NCBI GenBank assembly: GCA_002398105.1
Contig: DHCD01000086.1
Span: 879 to 52,878 of the forward strand
Direction of reading: 5' to 3'
From: Syntrophomonas sp. UBA4911
GTDB lineage: Bacteria > Bacillota > Syntrophomonadia > Syntrophomonadales > Syntrophomonadaceae
DNA: 52,000 nucleotides
Below the pieces are notes generated by a model. That model was not told the origin of the DNA and did not search any database. It saw only the letters and a list, made by a program, of their open reading frames with translations. The number at the start of each line of letters is the position of its first letter. Position 1 is the stretch's first letter. The translations under genes and the position numbers were made by a program. Positions 25,508 through 35,018 of the stretch are shown here, one piece after another.

Positions 25508-26673
25508 AAGAAGATTTAGGCAGCACTATGATAAATAATATAGTAATACTGGGTTCGACCGGTTCCATTGGCCGCCAGGCCCTGGAAGTGGTGGATAAGC
25601 ACCCGGAGCGCTTTCGGGTAATTGGCCTTGCCGCTCGGGATGAAGCAGCCCGGCTGGAAGAACAGGTCCACCGGTATAGACCGGCAGTGGTTGCAGTTTC
25701 TGATCCTGCCGCTTACCGGCAGTTGAAAGAGAGAGTAGCCGGCAAATGTAAAATACTGGCTGGCATAGCCGGCATGAGTGAGCTCAGTTCCCTGCCGGAG
25801 GCTGATACCATTGTGGTAGCGGTAAGCGGGGCTGTAGGAATCAGGCCTACCCTGGAGGCCATAAAAGCCCACAAACGGGTTGCTCTGGCCAACAAGGAGA
25901 CCTTGGTGGCAGCTGGTGATATTGTAATGAAGACGGCTTGTCAGGAGCAGGTAGAGATAATCCCGGTAGATAGTGAACATTCCGCCATATATCAGTGTCT
26001 ACAGGGAGAAGAGAGATTCCTGCAAAAAATATGGCTCACTGCTTCCGGAGGACCCTTCCGTGATTTTTCCCGCCAGCAGTTGGAGACAGTTACTGTTGAC
26101 ATGGCATTGAAACACCCGAACTGGTCTATGGGCCCAAAAATCACTGTTGATTCCGCCAGCCTGATGAATAAGGGACTGGAGGTCATTGAGGCGCATCATT
26201 TATTTGCGGTAGATTATGACCGGATTGAGGTACTGGTGCAAAAAGAAAGTGTTATTCATTCCATGGTGGAACTGATTGACGGTTCTTTCCTGGCCCATCT
26301 GGGCGCGGCTGATATGCGGATTCCCATCCAATATGCTTTAACCTGGCCCCAAAGGTTGGAGTCTCCAGCCTGCAGCCTTGATTTTGCCAGTCTGAAAAGC
26401 ATACATTTTTCTAGGGTGGATGATTCCTTATTTCCCAGCCTGAGCCTGGCTTATGCAGCCGGCAGATCAGGAGGAACCATGCCGGTGGTTTTGAATGCCG
26501 CCAATGAAATAGCGGTAAGCAGTTTCCTGAATAATAGAATAAAGTTTACGGATATACCTATACTGGTGGAAAAAACCATGAATCAGCATAATGCGGTCCC
26601 GGCACCCAACCTGGATACGATATTGGCGGTAGATACCTGGGCCCGAGAAACTTGCCTCAGTATGGTAAACTAA
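25504..26673 (+). CDS. dxr: 1-deoxy-D-xylulose 5-phosphate reductoisomerase
   Basis: Dxr converts DXP to MEP, the first committed step of the non-mevalonate isoprenoid pathway, with NADPH. I prefer TTG 25504, eight bases after GGAGG (25491-25495); ATG 25489 precedes that site and ATG 25530 lacks one. The NADPH fold starts VILGSTGSIGRQALEVV. Metal and substrate motifs DSEHSAIYQCLQGE, TASGGPFRD, and LMNKGLEVIEAHHLF are all present. ispG lies two genes downstream, so the MEP pathway is partly clustered here. Confidence 0.96.
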   Translation: MKEDLGSTMINNIVILGSTGSIGRQALEVVDKHPERFRVIGLAARDEAARLEEQVHRYRPAVVAVSDPAAYRQLKERVAGKCKILAGIAGMSELSSLPEADTIVVAVSGAVGIRPTLEAIKAHKRVALANKETLVAAGDIVMKTACQEQVEIIPVDSEHSAIYQCLQGEERFLQKIWLTASGGPFRDFSRQQLETVTVDMALKHPNWSMGPKITVDSASLMNKGLEVIEAHHLFAVDYDRIEVLVQKESVIHSMVELIDGSFLAHLGAADMRIPIQYALTWPQRLESPACSLDFASLKSIHFSRVDDSLFPSLSLAYAAGRSGGTMPVVLNAANEIAVSSFLNNRIKFTDIPILVEKTMNQHNAVPAPNLDTILAVDTWARETCLSMVN

Positions 26674-26711
26674 ACTGGTAAGAATAATCTTGGCAAGGGA
26701 GGATACAGAGA

Positions 26712-27755
26712 GTGAGTACAGGTGTGACAATACTTATAACCCTGTTGATTATAGCAGTTCTTATTCTGGTACATGAATGGGGTCACTTCATGGCGGCACG
26801 CGTAATCGGCATACCGGTATGGGAATTTTCCATTGGTTTTGGTCCGCGCCTATTGGGCTGGAAAAAGAACGGCACCGACTTCTCGCTGCGGATTATACCA
26901 CTGGGCGGGTATGTACGCATGGCCGGGGAGGAACCGGGTGATGACAATGATCCGGAAGGCTACAATAATCGCAAACCCTGGGAAAAGATGGCGGTCTCAT
27001 TTGCGGGGCCGTTCATGAATTTCGTTATGGCGCTTTTAATATTTGTCTATGTCTACTCGGTAGTGGGAATACCTAATCCTTCAGAACAGCCTCTGATCGG
27101 CCAGGTGGTGGCCGATACGCCGGCTGAAAAAGCAGGACTTAAGTCCAATGACCTGGTTTTGACCATAGACCGGAAACCAATAGCCAAATGGAATGAGCTT
27201 ACAACCACTATAGCCAGTGCCGAAGCAGGTCAAACCCTTCATTTTCAGGTAGAGCGTGAGGGACGGACCGTAAACCTTGAGGTTACTCCGGTAAACAATG
27301 AGCAGACCGGCAAACCCAGTATCGGGGTTATGGGTGCTATGACCTATGATAAACAGGGAGTAATAAATGCCGTCAAAATTGGTTTTCAACAGACCTACGA
27401 GCTGACCGTTCTGCTTTTATCATCACTGGGGATGCTGTTCAGCGGCGGAGCGTCGGTAGGTGATTTGGCCGGACCGGTAGGTATTACCAAGATGATAGGG
27501 GAAGCGGCCCAGGTAGGTATAGTATTGCTGCTCAGTTTCACCGCTTTTCTAAGTATAAATCTGGGAGTCCTGAATCTTTTGCCCATCCCGGCTTTGGACG
27601 GAAGCCGGATCGTTTTCGCCCTGGTGGAAGCAATCAGGAGGAAACCTCTGGAACCGGAGCGGGAAGGTTTCATTCATTGGCTGGGATTCCTGTTCTTGAT
27701 TTCGCTTATGGTGCTGGTAACCTTCAATGATATCATAAGACTGATAAAGGGATAG
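26712..27755 (+). CDS. rseP: Site-2 intramembrane metalloprotease RseP/RasP
   Basis: This zinc protease cuts membrane proteins within the bilayer, including anti-sigma factors and signal peptide remnants. The GTG start gives 347 residues. The zinc site HEWGH is at residues 21-25 in the first membrane helix. One PDZ domain covers about 115-200 (PLIGQVVADTPAEKAGLKSN). The third metal ligand lies in LNLLPIPALDGSR. Four membrane segments are visible. Its targets in this organism cannot be told from the window. It stands between dxr and ispG, the usual order in Firmicutes. Confidence 0.96.
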   Translation: MSTGVTILITLLIIAVLILVHEWGHFMAARVIGIPVWEFSIGFGPRLLGWKKNGTDFSLRIIPLGGYVRMAGEEPGDDNDPEGYNNRKPWEKMAVSFAGPFMNFVMALLIFVYVYSVVGIPNPSEQPLIGQVVADTPAEKAGLKSNDLVLTIDRKPIAKWNELTTTIASAEAGQTLHFQVEREGRTVNLEVTPVNNEQTGKPSIGVMGAMTYDKQGVINAVKIGFQQTYELTVLLLSSLGMLFSGGASVGDLAGPVGITKMIGEAAQVGIVLLLSFTAFLSINLGVLNLLPIPALDGSRIVFALVEAIRRKPLEPEREGFIHWLGFLFLISLMVLVTFNDIIRLIKG

Positions 27756-27760
27756 CGTTT

Positions 27761-28828
27761 ATGGGAAGGAAAAGCAGGGTAATCAGGATAGGAAACGTTG
27801 CTATAGGCGGGGATAATCCAGTAAAAGTACAGTCCATGACCAATACCGATACCCGGGATATTGATTCTACCGTAAAACAGATACGATTGCTGGAGCAAGC
27901 CGGTTGTGAGCTGGTGCGGGTGGCAGTGGTCAATCAGGAAGCGGCTCAGGCGATAGAAAAAATTAAGCAACAGATCAATGTACCGCTTATTGCTGATATT
28001 CATTTTGATTACCGCCTGGCTTTGCAGAGTATTGCTGCCGGCGCCGACGGTTTACGCATCAATCCCGGCAACATAGGTGAAGCCTGGAAGGTGAGGGAAG
28101 TGGTCAAGAGTTGCCGGGAGAGACAGGTACCTATAAGGATAGGGGTTAACGCCGGCTCCCTGGACAAAAGGCTGATTTCCCGCTATGGCGGAGTTTGTGC
28201 GGAAGCCATGGTGGAGAGTGCTCTGGATAATATTCATATCCTGGAGGATATGGACTTTGAGTTGATAAAGGTTTCTCTTAAGGCCTCGTCAGTAACATTA
28301 TCGGTCCAAGCCTATCGCATGATGGCAGACCGAATTGAGTATCCCTTGCATGTTGGCATCACCGAGGCTGGTACCCGGGAGCGGGCCTTGATAAAATCCG
28401 CTATGGGAATCGGTATGCTGCTCAGTGAAGGCATAGGCGATACTATCAGGGTATCGTTGACGGCTGACCCGGTGGACGAAGTCTGGGCGGCATACGAAAT
28501 ATTGCGCAGTTTGGGCTTGCGGGAACGTGGGGTGGAGCTTATCTCCTGTCCCACCTGCGGGCGCTGTGAGATTGATTTGATAAAGACCGCGGAAGCAGTG
28601 GACCGGCAGATCCGACATCTGGACAGACCTATGAAAATTGCCGTAATGGGTTGTGTAGTCAATGGTCCGGGAGAGGCCCGGGAAGCTGATTTAGGCATTG
28701 CCGGAGGGAGAGGAACCGGGCTGCTCTTTAAACATGGTGAAATTATCAGGAAGGTGCCGGAGAAGATGCTGGTAGAAGCGTTGCTGGCAGAAATAGAAAA
28801 ACTGATGGAAATTAAGGAGGGAGACTAG
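27761..28828 (+). CDS. ispG: 4-hydroxy-3-methylbut-2-en-1-yl diphosphate synthase
   Basis: IspG (GcpE) reduces MEcPP to HMBPP with a 4Fe-4S cluster, the penultimate MEP step. Residue signatures include VQSMTNTDTRD near the N-terminus and ADIHFDYRLAL. The cluster cysteines are in SCPTCGRCEIDL and MGCVVNGPGEA. The 355-residue length fits the bacterial form without the plant insert. It follows rseP after five bases. Confidence 0.97.
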   Translation: MGRKSRVIRIGNVAIGGDNPVKVQSMTNTDTRDIDSTVKQIRLLEQAGCELVRVAVVNQEAAQAIEKIKQQINVPLIADIHFDYRLALQSIAAGADGLRINPGNIGEAWKVREVVKSCRERQVPIRIGVNAGSLDKRLISRYGGVCAEAMVESALDNIHILEDMDFELIKVSLKASSVTLSVQAYRMMADRIEYPLHVGITEAGTRERALIKSAMGIGMLLSEGIGDTIRVSLTADPVDEVWAAYEILRSLGLRERGVELISCPTCGRCEIDLIKTAEAVDRQIRHLDRPMKIAVMGCVVNGPGEAREADLGIAGGRGTGLLFKHGEIIRKVPEKMLVEALLAEIEKLMEIKEGD

Positions 28829-28829
28829 C

Positions 28830-30527
28830 TTGAAGTCTTCAGAGTTGTTTTATCCAACCTTAAGGGAAGTTCCCAGTGAAGCTGAGATCATCAGCCACCA
28901 GCTGTTGCTGCGGGCGGGATTTATCCGTAAAACATCCGGCGGGGTATATACCTACCTCCCTCTTGGCTATAGAGTAATCAGAAAGATTGAAAACATAGTG
29001 CGGGAAGAAATGGACCGGGCCGGGGGGCAGGAAGTGCTCATGCCTATAGTTCAACCGGCTGAATTATGGCAAAAATCGGGTCGCTGGGAGGTTTACGGCG
29101 AAGAAATGTTTCGCCTCCAGGATCGTCATAAGAGACATTTTGCTTTGGGACCAACCCATGAGGAGATAATTACCACCCTGGTGGATAGTGATATCCATTC
29201 TTACCGGGATTTGCCCCTGCTGCTGTATCAGATCCAGAATAAGTATCGGGATGAGATAAGACCTCGCTTTGGCTTGATGCGGGGGCGGGAATTCATTATG
29301 AAGGATCTCTATTCATTTGATATTGATGATGAGGGATTGGATAAATCCTATCATAAGATGTACTATGCCTATAAACAAATATTTCAGAGGCTGGGCCTGC
29401 GCTACCGGGTGGTAGAAGCCGACAGCGGCGCCATCGGCGGCAATGAAAGTCATGAATTTATGGTCCTGGCGGAAACGGGTGAATCGGAAATTGTCTACTG
29501 TGATAGCTGCGATTACGCTGCCAATGTTGAAAAGGCCGTCTGCATTGCCGGGGAAGCAGCAGAGGCTGCCCCCCTGGCGATAGAAAAAGTTCATACTCCG
29601 GGACAGCGCACCATTCAAGATATCGCCGACTTTCTTCATATTCCCGCCTCCGAACAGGTAAAAACTTTGATGTACACAGCTGACGGGGAGCTGGTTGCCG
29701 CCTTGATCAGAGGTGATCGGGAACTGAATGAAATCAAGCTCAAAAACGCCCTGGAATGTAATGAACTGCTGATGGCCGATGAAGCCTCAGTAAAAAAATT
29801 ATCGGGCGCCGGTTTCGGTTCCCTGGGGCCGGTGGGTATGAATGTCAAAATCTATGCTGATTTGGAAATAGCCGCTATGCATAACTTTGCCTGCGGCGCC
29901 AATGAAGATGATTACCATTTTAAGAATGTCAATATGGGAAGAGATTTTGTCCCGGAAGCCATCCTTGACCTCAGGAATGCGGTGGCTGGCGATCCCTGCC
30001 CGGTCTGTGCCGGCAAGCTGAATACGGTACGGGGAATTGAGGTAGGACATATATTTAAACTGGGGATCAAATATTCAGATGCTATGGAGGCCACTTTTCT
30101 GGATCCAAACGGTCAGGCGCGTCCCTTTGTAATGGGGTGCTATGGTATAGGTATTTCCCGAACCATGGCGGCTGCAGTTGAACAAAACTATGATGAGAAT
30201 GGTATAATATGGCCCATGGCCATAGCCCCTTACCAGGTGATAGTGGTGCCGGTGAACAGTAAAAATAAAGAGCAGATGCAAGCTGCCCAATCCATCTACC
30301 AGCTTCTGCGGGAGGACGGACTGGAAGTGTTAATTGACGATCGGGATGAGAGAGCGGGAGTTAAGTTTAAGGATGCCGATCTTATTGGCATACCGGTAAG
30401 GGTAACCATTGGGCCCAAAGCCTTGCAGGAAAATAAGGCCGAAGTAAAGAAAAGATGGGAAAAAGAGGCGGAACTCACCGATATTGATCTGGTGCCGGAA
30501 AAGGTGCTTAAAATAATCAGAGGATAA
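28830..30527 (+). CDS. proS: Prolyl-tRNA synthetase (bacterial type, with editing domain)
   Basis: ProS charges tRNA-Pro. The TTG start is eight bases after AAGGAGGG. Class II motifs are present: motif 1 near RKIENIVREEMDRAGGQEVLMP, motif 2 with RDEIRPRFGLMRGREFIMKD, motif 3 near CYGIGISRTMAA. A YbaK-like insertion (about 225-400) clears mischarged Ala-tRNA-Pro, and the anticodon-binding domain is at the C-terminus. At 565 residues it is the long bacterial form. There is no space upstream for a T-box leader; the start follows ispG after one base. Confidence 0.97.
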   Translation: MKSSELFYPTLREVPSEAEIISHQLLLRAGFIRKTSGGVYTYLPLGYRVIRKIENIVREEMDRAGGQEVLMPIVQPAELWQKSGRWEVYGEEMFRLQDRHKRHFALGPTHEEIITTLVDSDIHSYRDLPLLLYQIQNKYRDEIRPRFGLMRGREFIMKDLYSFDIDDEGLDKSYHKMYYAYKQIFQRLGLRYRVVEADSGAIGGNESHEFMVLAETGESEIVYCDSCDYAANVEKAVCIAGEAAEAAPLAIEKVHTPGQRTIQDIADFLHIPASEQVKTLMYTADGELVAALIRGDRELNEIKLKNALECNELLMADEASVKKLSGAGFGSLGPVGMNVKIYADLEIAAMHNFACGANEDDYHFKNVNMGRDFVPEAILDLRNAVAGDPCPVCAGKLNTVRGIEVGHIFKLGIKYSDAMEATFLDPNGQARPFVMGCYGIGISRTMAAAVEQNYDENGIIWPMAIAPYQVIVVPVNSKNKEQMQAAQSIYQLLREDGLEVLIDDRDERAGVKFKDADLIGIPVRVTIGPKALQENKAEVKKRWEKEAELTDIDLVPEKVLKIIRG

Positions 30528-30554
30528 TAATGAGGGTGGATGTGAAGGGGTAAG

Positions 30555-31220
30555 ATGTCAACCTATGAGATAATATTCAAGCTGGCTTTGGCCTGTATAC
30601 TGGGAGGAATGATAGGGCTGGAACGGGAAAGCCTGAACCGCCCTGCCGGTTTGCGTACCTATACTCTGGTTTGTGTAGGCTCAGCCTTGGCCATGATTGT
30701 ATCTATTGATATCTACTTGCAGTATTATCAGACCGTAAATGCCGATCCGGGCAGAATCGCGGCCCAGGTGGTCAGCGGTATCGGTTTCCTGGGGGCGGGA
30801 ACCATTATGCGGGAAGGAGCTTCGGTAAGGGGACTGACTACTGCCGCCGGTTTATGGGTGGTGGCCTGCATAGGGCTGGCGGTTGGCGCCGGATTATACA
30901 TGCCGGCCATAGCTACAACTGTTCTTATATTGTTTGTCCTTATTTATTTTATCAAGTTCGAACAGTTGTTTACCGGCATGCGGGAATACAAGGGCCTGGT
31001 TATAGTGGTGGAGGATCGGCCCGGGCAGGTGGGAACCATCGGCTCTATTCTGGGCGACATGGGGGTTTTAATAAAAAACATTCAATTGAACCGCTTGGAG
31101 AAAGAAGACGATCTGGAAGTGGAATTATTACTGGAACTCCCCAGTGGAATGAATATATCCCAGGTGATCGACGAGCTTTCAGGAATGAAAGAACTGCGCA
31201 GCATTGACCGGCTGAATTAA
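30555..31220 (+). CDS. MgtC/SapB family membrane protein
   Basis: A 221-residue membrane protein with about four to five N-terminal helices of the MgtC family (ACILGGMIGLERESLNRPAG near the start, then GIGFLGAGTIMREGASVRGLTTAA, family hallmark). A C-terminal soluble region (about 150-221) resembles an ACT-like domain (RPGQVGTIGSILGDMGVLIKNIQ). MgtC proteins are linked to growth at low magnesium and modulation of ATP synthase in pathogens, but the role in free-living anaerobes is unclear. It lies between proS and polC, not a usual Firmicutes neighbour. Confidence 0.88.
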   Translation: MSTYEIIFKLALACILGGMIGLERESLNRPAGLRTYTLVCVGSALAMIVSIDIYLQYYQTVNADPGRIAAQVVSGIGFLGAGTIMREGASVRGLTTAAGLWVVACIGLAVGAGLYMPAIATTVLILFVLIYFIKFEQLFTGMREYKGLVIVVEDRPGQVGTIGSILGDMGVLIKNIQLNRLEKEDDLEVELLLELPSGMNISQVIDELSGMKELRSIDRLN

Positions 31221-31240
31221 CCCCGAGGGAGGATTTGTAA

Positions 31241-34200
31241 TTGACACGTGATTTTGCTTCCTTTTACCGGGAAATTACCGGCAAGGAGCTGCCGGCTGTA
31301 TGGCAGCAAGCAAGAATACATAGAACTGAAGTCCATACCGGCAATAAAGCGTGGTTTATATATGTCGGGATCAATGATACTCTTAACGCCGAGATCGTAC
31401 GTCAAACGGCGAAGGAACTGCATGAGTGCATAACCTATCTGGATTATCTGGAAATAATCCCTCTGCCGACTGAGCCCGCCCATAAAATAAATGAGATTAT
31501 TGCCGGCCGGAAGGGGGAGTTAAGCTCCTCTTTTTTTGATCAGGAGTCAATTGCCGAGGGGATTGAGTGGATGATTAAAGATGATCGCCTGGATCTTATA
31601 GCTGAAGACGAAGCGACCTTTAATTATCTGATTGAACATGAAGTGTGCAATCATCTGGCCGACTGGTTTTGGGAGCAATACAGCCTGCGGGTGCTGGTAC
31701 GAGCTCTGGCCACCGGCCATAAGGAACAGCTCCCGGTTGAGCCCACCATTAGCGGGACTAAAGCGGAGGTTCTGGAAATAAGAGACTACACCCCCCGTCC
31801 TTCAAGAAAAAGAGAAAGACGTCATATAGACCTTGACCAGCAGAAAGTGATACCACTGAGTGAAGTTCAGGAAGGACTGAAGAACCTGGTGGTGGAAGGG
31901 GAGGTGTGGAATAAAGAGATAAGCAGTATTCGGGGTGACAGATATGTGGTTACTTACTATCTGACCGATTATACCGATACCCTGTTACTCAAAACATTTC
32001 TGGATAACCTGGAAGATGACCGGATAAATGTGGGGGATGCGATCAGAGTTGGGGGAAGCCTGCGTTATGATGATATAGCCCATGAATTGGTACTGTTTTT
32101 GGATAATTATCAAACCGTAGAGAAAAAAATCCGCAGTGATGATTGTGAGTACAAAAGAATCGAATTGCATGCCCACACCAAAATGAGTGCCATGGATGGT
32201 TTATGTGATATTTCTTCTCTGATCAGAAGGGCTGCCGTTTGGAAACATCCGGCTATTGCTATAACTGATCACGGTTGTATCCAGGCTTTCCCGGAGGCCT
32301 TCCAGGCAGGGCGGAAATACAATATCAAAATAATATATGGAGTGGAAGGCTACCTGATTGAAGAAGATAAAAAAGCGACTCCCTACCATATTATTTTACT
32401 CGCCTGCAATCGGACTGGTCTGAAGAACCTGTACGGCCTGGTCAGTGTATCTTATCTGGATTATTATTACCGTCAGCCCCGCATTCCCCGTCGGGTATTG
32501 GAAGAGAAGCGGGAAGGAATCCTTCTGGGTTCGGCCTGTGAAGCCGGAGAATTATATCGGGCCCTGGTTAATGGAAGCAGTGAAGAGGAGCTGGAAAAGA
32601 TTGCCCGGTTTTATGACTATCTTGAAATTCAGCCCCGGGCCAATAACGAATTTCTCATCCGGGAAGGCCGGATCAAGGACGGGGAAGAACTGGAGCAGTT
32701 GAACCGGCATATTGTCGAACTGGGAAAAAGACTTAATAAACCGGTGGTAGCCACCGGTGACGTACACTTTTTGGATCCCCAGGATGAGGTTTATCGCAGG
32801 ATAATTCAATCCGGACAAGGCTATCAGGATGCCGAAGTCCAAGCTCCCTTGTATTTCAAAACTACGGATGAGATGTTGGAGGAGTATTCTTACCTGGGAG
32901 CGGCTGATGCCCGCAAAGTGGTTATAGATGATCCCGCATTGATTAATGCCATGGTAGAAGCAATTCAACCTGTCCCCGAGGGATTTTATCCGCCTAAAAT
33001 TGATTCGGCCGAAGAAGAAATCACACAATTGACCTGGGATGGGGCTCATGCTCGGTATGGGGAAGACATGCCGCCCCTGATAAGAGCTCGTATCGAACGG
33101 GAGCTTGACTCTATCACCCGGCACGGATTCAGCGTCCTCTATCTTATTGCCCATAAACTGGTTAAGAAATCCAACCAGGATGGATATCTGGTTGGATCAA
33201 GAGGCTCGGTGGGATCTTCGATGGTGGCTCATTTGACTGGTATAACCGAGGTTAATCCGCTTCCACCTCATTATCTTTGCCCATCCTGCAAGTATTGCGA
33301 AATCGTGGCGGATTTATCGGTAGGTTGCGGTGCCGACCTGGAACCCAAGAACTGTCCGATCTGCGGCAATCCTATGCATAATGAGGGTTTTGACATACCT
33401 TTTGAAACTTTTTTGGGTTTTGAGGGTGATAAGGTACCGGACATTGATTTAAACTTTTCCGGAGATTATCAGGGCCATGCGCACCAGTATGTTGAAGAAT
33501 TATTCGGGAGCGAGAATGTATTCCGGGCCGGTACCATCTCCACCATTGCGGAGCGCACCGCTTTTGGTTTTGTAAAAAAATATACCGAAGAAAAACAGGT
33601 TACGCTCAAAAATTCAGAAGTTGAACGCCTGGCTGCCGGTATAACCGGAGTAAGAAGAACTACCGGACAGCATCCGGGCGGGCTTATAGTCGTGCCCCAG
33701 GATCACGATATCCTGGAATTTACCCCCTTGCAGCACCCGGCTGACAATAAAGAATCCGGGGTAATAACCACTCATTTTGAATACCATGCTATCGGCGATC
33801 AATTGGTCAAACTGGACATTCTGGGACATGACGATCCTACTGTAATCAAGGAACTGGAGGATTTAACCGGTATTAAGGCAGCGACTATTTCCTTGAATGA
33901 CAGGCAAACCATGGCGTTATTTTCAGGGATCGAGCCTTTGGGAGTTACCCCGGATGAGATCGGCAGCAGTGTAGGAACTTATGGGATACCTGAATTTGGC
34001 ACCCGGTTTGTACGGCAAATGCTGGAGGCGACCCGGCCTACAACTTTTTCCGAACTGGTTAGGATAAGCGGGCTATCCCATGGCACTGATGTCTGGCTCA
34101 ATAACGCCCAGGTTCTGATCGAAAGCAATGTAGCCAGTCTTAGTGAAGTAATATGCACCCGGGACGATATCATGATATATTTGATTCAGCAGGGAATGGA

Positions 34201-34861
34201 TAAAAACCAGGCCTTTCAGATCATGGAAAACGTGCGTAAAGGCAAGGGGCTGAAGGATAATCAGAAAAATGTTATGCAAGACTGCCAGATACCATCCTGG
34301 TATATTGAATCCTGCCAGAAGATCAGATACATGTTTCCTAAGGCTCATGCGGTTGCCTATGTTATGATGGCTTTTCGCATTGCCTATTTTAAGATCAACT
34401 ACCCCAGAGAATTTTACGCCAGCTTCTTCAGCATCCGGGCTGAAGATTTTGAAGCGCAAACCGTTCTGGAAGGGATCGACAAGATCGCCCAGCGCATCAA
34501 GGAGATTAACCGTATGGGATTTAAAGCCCCGCAAAAGGAAAAAAAATTGCTGCCGGTGCTGGAGGTAGCTTTGGAAATGTGTGCGCGGGGTCTCCGATTT
34601 TATCCGGTTGATATCTACCATTCCCAGGCCAGTCGTTTTGTAGTATACCAAGACGGGCTGCTGCTGCCCTTCTCGGCTTTGCCCAATGTGGGCGCCAATG
34701 CGGCTCAAAGCATTGTCGACGCCAGAGCTGGAGGAGACTATATCTCCATTGAGAATTTTCAACAGCGGACCCGGCTTAATAAAACCGCTATGGAAGTACT
34801 GAAACAAAGCAACTGCTTCGGAGATTTGCCTGAAAACAGCCAGATAAGCCTTTTCTCCTGA
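31241..34861 (+). CDS. polC: DNA polymerase III alpha subunit PolC lacking the exonuclease domain
   Basis: PolC is the main replicative polymerase of Firmicutes. The TTG start follows GAGGGAGG; the product is 1206 residues, against about 1440 in B. subtilis. Order: N-terminal domains (1-200), OB fold (about 205-300), PHP domain beginning IELHAHTKMSAMD (about 306), polymerase core with catalytic DIDLNF (D734, D736), zinc-binding cysteines (CPSCKYC..CPICG) and helix-hairpin-helix C-terminus. In classic PolC a DEDD proofreading exonuclease interrupts the PHP domain after the GLEA segment; here GVEGYL (367-372) runs straight into YHIILL (382-387). No DVETTG motif occurs. PHP itself looks uninterrupted. 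Confidence 0.95.
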   Translation: MTRDFASFYREITGKELPAVWQQARIHRTEVHTGNKAWFIYVGINDTLNAEIVRQTAKELHECITYLDYLEIIPLPTEPAHKINEIIAGRKGELSSSFFDQESIAEGIEWMIKDDRLDLIAEDEATFNYLIEHEVCNHLADWFWEQYSLRVLVRALATGHKEQLPVEPTISGTKAEVLEIRDYTPRPSRKRERRHIDLDQQKVIPLSEVQEGLKNLVVEGEVWNKEISSIRGDRYVVTYYLTDYTDTLLLKTFLDNLEDDRINVGDAIRVGGSLRYDDIAHELVLFLDNYQTVEKKIRSDDCEYKRIELHAHTKMSAMDGLCDISSLIRRAAVWKHPAIAITDHGCIQAFPEAFQAGRKYNIKIIYGVEGYLIEEDKKATPYHIILLACNRTGLKNLYGLVSVSYLDYYYRQPRIPRRVLEEKREGILLGSACEAGELYRALVNGSSEEELEKIARFYDYLEIQPRANNEFLIREGRIKDGEELEQLNRHIVELGKRLNKPVVATGDVHFLDPQDEVYRRIIQSGQGYQDAEVQAPLYFKTTDEMLEEYSYLGAADARKVVIDDPALINAMVEAIQPVPEGFYPPKIDSAEEEITQLTWDGAHARYGEDMPPLIRARIERELDSITRHGFSVLYLIAHKLVKKSNQDGYLVGSRGSVGSSMVAHLTGITEVNPLPPHYLCPSCKYCEIVADLSVGCGADLEPKNCPICGNPMHNEGFDIPFETFLGFEGDKVPDIDLNFSGDYQGHAHQYVEELFGSENVFRAGTISTIAERTAFGFVKKYTEEKQVTLKNSEVERLAAGITGVRRTTGQHPGGLIVVPQDHDILEFTPLQHPADNKESGVITTHFEYHAIGDQLVKLDILGHDDPTVIKELEDLTGIKAATISLNDRQTMALFSGIEPLGVTPDEIGSSVGTYGIPEFGTRFVRQMLEATRPTTFSELVRISGLSHGTDVWLNNAQVLIESNVASLSEVICTRDDIMIYLIQQGMDKNQAFQIMENVRKGKGLKDNQKNVMQDCQIPSWYIESCQKIRYMFPKAHAVAYVMMAFRIAYFKINYPREFYASFFSIRAEDFEAQTVLEGIDKIAQRIKEINRMGFKAPQKEKKLLPVLEVALEMCARGLRFYPVDIYHSQASRFVVYQDGLLLPFSALPNVGANAAQSIVDARAGGDYISIENFQQRTRLNKTAMEVLKQSNCFGDLPENSQISLFS

Positions 34862-34886
34862 GTAAAACCCTAATACTGGTACTGAC

Positions 34887-34916
34887 TTGTATAAATTATC
34901 AGCATTATGTTATACT
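34887..34916 (+). promoter_or_regulatory. Promoter of the rimP-nusA-infB operon
   Basis: TTGTAT (34887-34892), an 18-base spacer and TATACT (34911-34916) preceded by TATGT, an extended -10. Predicted start near 34923, about 95 bases before rimP and upstream of the hairpin at 34948. Confidence 0.65.
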
Positions 34917-34947
34917 GATACTAAGCTTACTAATATCTGTTAACCAC

Positions 34948-34971
34948 AAGTGGGTGTCCGCCCACTTTTTC
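34948..34971 (+). terminator. Terminator in the polC-rimP gap, likely a leader attenuator
   Basis: AAGTGGG (34948-34954) pairs with CCCACTT (34961-34967), followed by TTT and CT. The 7-pair stem is modest. Because it lies after the promoter at 34887-34916, it can stop both polC readthrough and new rimP transcripts. In B. subtilis the same operon is autoregulated by NusA at leader terminators. Confidence 0.7.
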
Positions 34972-35018
34972 TATTGTAACGCACCGGTAATCATAAAAAA
35001 ACCGCCGGGGGTGATTTA

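Noticed and set aside
28815..28830. Possible T-box for proS
   Set aside because: Only one base separates ispG from proS; there is no leader.
30854..31207. 117-residue frame within the MgtC gene
   Set aside because: Shifted frame of a clear membrane protein gene; Gly/Arg-rich composition typical of a shadow.
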